From contig DATEHC010000143.1 of the NCBI GenBank assembly GCA_035279785.1, positions 1 to 26,406 of the forward strand: a stretch of 26,406 nt of DNA. Direction: 5' to 3'. Source of the DNA: 40CM-4-65-16 sp035279785. Lineage in GTDB: Bacteria > Chloroflexota > Dormibacteria > Dormibacterales > Dormibacteraceae. Below the pieces are notes generated by a model. It saw only the letters and a list, made by a program, of their open reading frames with translations, was not told the DNA's origin and ran no database searches. A program made the position numbers and the translations under genes. Positions 23,085 to 26,406 of the stretch are shown here, in pieces. Every line of letters starts with the position of its first letter. The stretch's first letter is position 1.

Positions 23085-24001
23085 CTTTCCGCGGCTGCGG
23101 CGATCGTCTCCTCGAAGCGACCACCGAATGGACCCACGCCGGGAAGCGTGACGCCCGCATCGCGGTAGCGCGCGATCGCTTTCCGCACCTCGCCGGCATC
23201 GCCGATGGCGGCGAGAACGTCAGGGTCGTAGCCGCCCGCCTCCATCGCCTTGCGGTAGAACGGCAGCGCGGCGTACCGGTCGAGCGTCTTCTGATAGGTC
23301 TCCAGCGCGGCGGACCGATCGGAGGTCACACAGGCATCGATCGCGGCGACGACCTCGAATCCGTCGAGCGACTTGCCCACCTTCTCGCGGCCGCTTTTCA
23401 CGTGCGGAAGCACGTGCTCCTCGATGTATCCGGGCGCGCACATGTAGAGGACGACGCCGTCGGCCAGCTCGCCGGCGAGCTCGAGCATGCGCGGGTTGAG
23501 GGCCGAGATCATGATCGGCATGTCTGCGCGCCGCGGGCCAAGGTAGGACCAGCGCGCCGTGAAGAACTTGCCCTCGAACGAGCAGGCGCCCTCGCGGATG
23601 CTCTGGCGCACGATCGTCAGGTACTCGCGCATCGCCTCCACCGGATTCTCGAGCTGCTGACCCCACATCCCTTCGACCGTCACGCGATGGCTCACGCCGA
23701 CGCCGAGGATGAACCTCCCGCCGGACAGCTCGTCGAGGGTGGCCGCCATCTGGGCCATGGCCGTCGGGTGCCGCGTGTAGATGGGGAGCACGCCCGTGCC
23801 GAGCTTCACGCGATTGGTCGCCGAGGCGTAGGCAGCCAGGACCAGCGAGGCGTCGCGCGCGGTCGGCAGCTGCGTCGTCCAGAGCGACTCGTAGCCGTGC
23901 TTCTCGACGATCCTCGCCCGCTCGACAGACTCCTCTAGGGTCCTGACCGCCGGGCTGAACGCAGCAAGTCGACTCAAGGCTCCCCGAATATATCTCTCCA
24001 T
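23081..24001 (-). CDS. LLM-class F420-dependent oxidoreductase
   Basis: This 306-residue luciferase-like TIM-barrel enzyme uses coenzyme F420 or FMN. Family features include EKHGYESLWTTQLPTARDA near the start, the VKLGTGVLPIYTRHP strand, the DELSGGRFILGVGVSHR segment and PIMISALNPRMLELAGELADGVVLYMCAP. The F420 assignment rests on resemblance to actinobacterial members; FMN use cannot be excluded. I chose ATG 24001, whose bases overlap the uppP start on the other strand (CATG at 23999-24002). A TTG at 23977 is an alternative that would separate the two starts. The 3' stop overlaps that of the small gene before it. Confidence 0.85.
   Translation of the reverse strand: MERYIRGALSRLAAFSPAVRTLEESVERARIVEKHGYESLWTTQLPTARDASLVLAAYASATNRVKLGTGVLPIYTRHPTAMAQMAATLDELSGGRFILGVGVSHRVTVEGMWGQQLENPVEAMREYLTIVRQSIREGACSFEGKFFTARWSYLGPRRADMPIMISALNPRMLELAGELADGVVLYMCAPGYIEEHVLPHVKSGREKVGKSLDGFEVVAAIDACVTSDRSAALETYQKTLDRYAALPFYRKAMEAGGYDPDVLAAIGDAGEVRKAIARYRDAGVTLPGVGPFGGRFEETIAAAAES
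23989..23994 (+). promoter_or_regulatory. Candidate -10 of a leaderless uppP transcript
   Basis: TATATC lies 5 bases before the uppP ATG at 24000, so transcription could begin at or next to the A of the ATG. No Shine-Dalgarno sequence precedes the gene, which fits a leaderless mRNA. Confidence 0.35.
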
Positions 24002-24857
24002 GTCACTAGCCCAGGCGCTGTTCATGGGTCTTCTTCAGGGCGCGAGCGAGCTCTTCCCCGTCTCGTCCCTCGGCCACGCGGTCATCGTTCCGACTCTCCT
24101 ACGCTGGAGCTTCAAGCAATCGGACCCTTCGTTCGTGCCGTTTCTCGTGCTGCTCCACCTCGGCACGGCGACCGCGCTTTTGATCCTCTACCGCGACCAG
24201 TGGGTCGCCATCATCCGTGGATTCTTCACCGCAGCCTTTCGCGGCGAGATGCGCAACGACAACGAGCGGCTCGCCATGTTGCTCCTCACGGGCACCATTC
24301 CCGCCGCGGTGCTCGGCGTGCTGCTCGAGAGTCGGATCAAGTCTCTGTTTGCGTCTCCGTACGTGGCCGCGGCCTTCCTGATCGTCAACGGCGTCTTGAT
24401 GCTCGCATTCGAGCTCCTGCGCCGGCGGTCGGAACGCGGAGCGACGCGTGCCGAGCAAGAGGAGCAGTTCGCTCGCGCCGAGGGGATCAGCTTTCGTGCG
24501 GCCGCAATCGTCGGCGCGTGCCAGGCGCTCGCCTTCATCCCCGGCATATCGCGTTCGGGCGTCACGATCGGCGGCGGCCTGGTCGCCGGACTGCGTCACG
24601 AGGAAGCTGCGCGCTTCTCTTTTCTTCTCGCTACACCGACGATCCTCGGCGCGGGGATCCTCGAGGTGCCTCAATTGTTCGAGCGCGGCGTGCCGGTCGG
24701 CGAGTACGCAATTGCCGCCGTGCTTTCCGGGATCGCGGCCTACGCAAGCGCGCGCTTTCTGCTTCGCTACTTTCGATCCGGCCGGCTCGATCCTTACGGG
24801 TGGTACTGCATCGGCGCCGGGGTCGTCAGCCTTGCTTTGTTACGCTTCGGTTTGTGA
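24000..24857 (+). CDS. uppP: Undecaprenyl-diphosphatase
   Basis: This 285-residue integral membrane phosphatase of the BacA/UppP family regenerates the C55-P lipid carrier for cell-wall synthesis. Both catalytic motifs are seen: QGASELFPVSSLGH (13-26), equivalent to QGxTEFLPISSxGH, and FIPGISRSGVTIGGGL, with its Arg-Ser, in the second half. Roughly eight membrane segments can be read. The usual Leu/Ile after the first motif and its Glu are intact, so activity is expected. The start is ATG 24000, directly in front of the family's usual beginning. The stop overlaps the next small gene as GTGA. Confidence 0.93.
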   Translation: MSLAQALFMGLLQGASELFPVSSLGHAVIVPTLLRWSFKQSDPSFVPFLVLLHLGTATALLILYRDQWVAIIRGFFTAAFRGEMRNDNERLAMLLLTGTIPAAVLGVLLESRIKSLFASPYVAAAFLIVNGVLMLAFELLRRRSERGATRAEQEEQFARAEGISFRAAAIVGACQALAFIPGISRSGVTIGGGLVAGLRHEEAARFSFLLATPTILGAGILEVPQLFERGVPVGEYAIAAVLSGIAAYASARFLLRYFRSGRLDPYGWYCIGAGVVSLALLRFGL

Positions 24858-25060
24858 AAAGCAACACGGTTGCGGCTGTTTTGGGGATTCTTGGGATCAT
24901 CTTCATCATCGCGGCGGTCCTCTACATCATCGGCGGCATCCTGCCGACGTTCACCTCGTCGGGAACGGCGGGCACGCACACGAAGCACGCGATTCTTTGC
25001 GCCGTGCTTGCCGTCGCCAGCTTTGTGGCCGCGAACTTCGCGCGACCGAGGACCGTCTAG
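24854..25060 (+). CDS. Small two-helix membrane protein
   Basis: This 68-residue protein has two hydrophobic helices, VAAVLGILGIIFIIAAVLYIIG and ILCAVLAVASFVAANFA, joined by a short polar Thr-rich loop. I do not recognise a family. The start GTG 24854 overlaps the uppP TGA by four bases, so expression is coupled to uppP; a role in the membrane near UppP is a guess. Its stop lies 4 bases before the convergent mutase-like gene's stop. Confidence 0.65.
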   Translation: MKSNTVAAVLGILGIIFIIAAVLYIIGGILPTFTSSGTAGTHTKHAILCAVLAVASFVAANFARPRTV

Positions 25061-25064
25061 CTCT

Positions 25065-26406
25065 CTACCTGGCGGCGACGCGTTGAGGGACGAGCCGGCC
25101 GGTCATGTCCGGCTCGCCGAGACGGATGTCTTCGTGATAGACCGCGTCCGCGTTAACCTTCCACGGATCGAGCGCTGACCCGGTCGCGATCTTCCGCGCT
25201 ACCAACAGCGCGGTCATCATCGAGTGGTCCTGGTTGTTGTACTTGTGCATGCCATTGCGGCCGGCGAGATGCAGGTTCGGCAACGCGCGAGCCAGGTATT
25301 CGCGGACGACGTTGACGTTGGCCTGGTAGTCGTCGTCGTAGACCGGATACGCCTTGCGCTGGCGGACGACGACTCCGTCGAACACCTCGGCGGCCGAGCA
25401 GATCCCAAGCTGTGCGAGCTCGTCCTTGGCCAGCTCGACAAGGTCGGCATCCTTCGCGGTCCACAGACCGTCGCCTTCGAAGCAGAAGTACTCGAGGCCG
25501 AGGCATGTCTTGGTCGGGTCCGGAACCATGTCCGGGCTCCAGTTCTTGAAGTTCTGGATCCGGCCCACGCGCACGCCCGGGTCGTGGATGTAGATCCAGT
25601 TGTCGGGGAACACCTCGGCACGATCGACCATCAGCGCGATGCTGATGAAGTCGCGGTAGCCGAGACTGTCCGCGGCCTGCCTCACCGTGGCCGGCGCGGG
25701 CGGGTCGAGGCGCGCGACCAGCTCACGGATGGGGATGCTCGAGATGAAATCGCTTCCCTCGAAGGTTTCGCGGCGGCCTGCCTCATCGGTGGTCGTGATC
25801 GAGGTCACCTCGCCGCGGTCGTGGGTTATCGCCGACACCGATCGACCTAGCCGCACCGGGTGCCCCTTCTCCTCGGCGATGGCTGCGACCCGCTCCCACA
25901 TCTGACCCGGCCCGCGTCGTGGATAGCGGAACTTGTCTATCAGCGTGGTCACGATCTCGCGGCGGCCTTTCGCGTTGCGATGAGGCATGAGCGCGGTGCG
26001 TATGACGACCCACAGGTCGAGGCTCTTGATGCGCTGCGCAGCCCAGTCGGCAGACAGCTCCTTGGTGCTGATACCCCACACCTTCTCGGTGTAGGTCTTG
26101 AAGAAGATGCTGAAGAGCCGCCATCCGAACTGGTTGCGGACCCAGTCCTCGAGCGTCTTGGGGTCCCTGACCGGATGGATGCGCGCCCATGCATAGCTGG
26201 CAAGGCATCTGGCCGCCTCGAGCGGGCCGAGGTTCCAGAGCGCGTTGACCGCCTTGATCGGGTATGCGAAGAAGCGGCCGCGGTAGTAGATGCGCGACAG
26301 GCGCCCGCGGGTCAGCATCTCGTCGCCGAGGATCTCGGTCCAGAGGTCCTCGACCTCCTGGTTCTTGGAGAAGAAGCGGTGGCCGCCGATGTCGAATCGG
26401 TAGCCG
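25065..26406 (-). CDS. FAD-dependent oxidoreductase, UDP-galactopyranose mutase-like (partial)
   Basis: The N-terminus lies beyond the window edge, so the gene is cut; about 446 residues are visible and the Rossmann FAD motif is missing. What remains fits the UDP-galactopyranose mutase / amine oxidase family: FDIGGHRFFSKNQEVEDLW near the cut, KTYTEKVWGISTKELSADWAAQRIK, and a C-terminal LAGRNGMHKYNNQDHSMMTALLVARKI, where the flavin usually binds. Such proteins act in cell-surface sugar synthesis or as protoporphyrinogen-oxidase-like enzymes. The stop is 4 bases from that of the small membrane gene. Confidence 0.8.
   Translation of the reverse strand, partial: GYRFDIGGHRFFSKNQEVEDLWTEILGDEMLTRGRLSRIYYRGRFFAYPIKAVNALWNLGPLEAARCLASYAWARIHPVRDPKTLEDWVRNQFGWRLFSIFFKTYTEKVWGISTKELSADWAAQRIKSLDLWVVIRTALMPHRNAKGRREIVTTLIDKFRYPRRGPGQMWERVAAIAEEKGHPVRLGRSVSAITHDRGEVTSITTTDEAGRRETFEGSDFISSIPIRELVARLDPPAPATVRQAADSLGYRDFISIALMVDRAEVFPDNWIYIHDPGVRVGRIQNFKNWSPDMVPDPTKTCLGLEYFCFEGDGLWTAKDADLVELAKDELAQLGICSAAEVFDGVVVRQRKAYPVYDDDYQANVNVVREYLARALPNLHLAGRNGMHKYNNQDHSMMTALLVARKIATGSALDPWKVNADAVYHEDIRLGEPDMTGRLVPQRVAAR

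Overview
The window is about 26.4 kb of very GC-rich, densely coding bacterial chromosome with mainly metabolic and housekeeping genes. I see no rRNA, tRNA, CRISPR array, transposase, integrase or phage gene. The gene set (an F420-type LLM oxidoreductase, DUF3052, UPF0182, a ClgR-like regulator beside clpP, an IlvG-like ThDP enzyme, a double-length ThyX-like protein) points to a Terrabacteria lineage such as Actinomycetota, Chloroflexota or Dormibacterota. That placement is inference; no marker gene fixes it.

Layout. (1) 29-5665, minus strand, transcribed right to left: tandem ThyX-like protein, a 67-residue Arg-rich protein, isoaspartyl peptidase/asparaginase, IlvG-like ThDP enzyme, glutamate dehydrogenase. 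The last three suit amino-acid and ammonia metabolism. (2) 5819-14133, plus strand: methyltransferase, GNAT, a G-quadruplex/hairpin element at 7450-7490, an FAD-dependent oxidoreductase, an SRPBCC protein, a ClgR-like regulator with a matching palindrome over its first codons, ClpP, an atypical SDR and a large UPF0182 membrane protein. (3) 14119-14745, minus: protein-L-isoaspartate methyltransferase. (4) 14788-17857, plus: a phosphoribosyltransferase fused to a restriction-endonuclease-like domain, a small protein, a 282-base non-coding stretch with alternative pairings, a thiolase and a cupin. (5) 17813-19847, minus: GGDEF diguanylate cyclase, then an alkyladenine DNA glycosylase. (6) 19924-23084, plus: class I aldolase, MBL-fold hydrolase, small membrane protein, DUF3052 protein, GNAT, small unknown protein. 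(7) 23081-24001, minus: F420-type LLM oxidoreductase. (8) 24000-25060, plus: UppP and a small membrane protein. (9) 25065-26406, minus: FAD-dependent mutase-like protein, cut by the window edge.

The packing is extreme. Adjacent genes repeatedly overlap by four bases. Three convergent pairs overlap at their 3' ends, and one divergent pair shares a CATG at its two start codons. Many starts are GTG or TTG, and three genes have homology or sequence that extends upstream of any usual start codon.

The strongest leads are the split active-site motif in the tandem ThyX-like protein, the nuclease-fold/phosphoribosyltransferase fusion, the ClgR-type operator on the clpP-linked regulator, and the G4/hairpin element before the FAD oxidoreductase.
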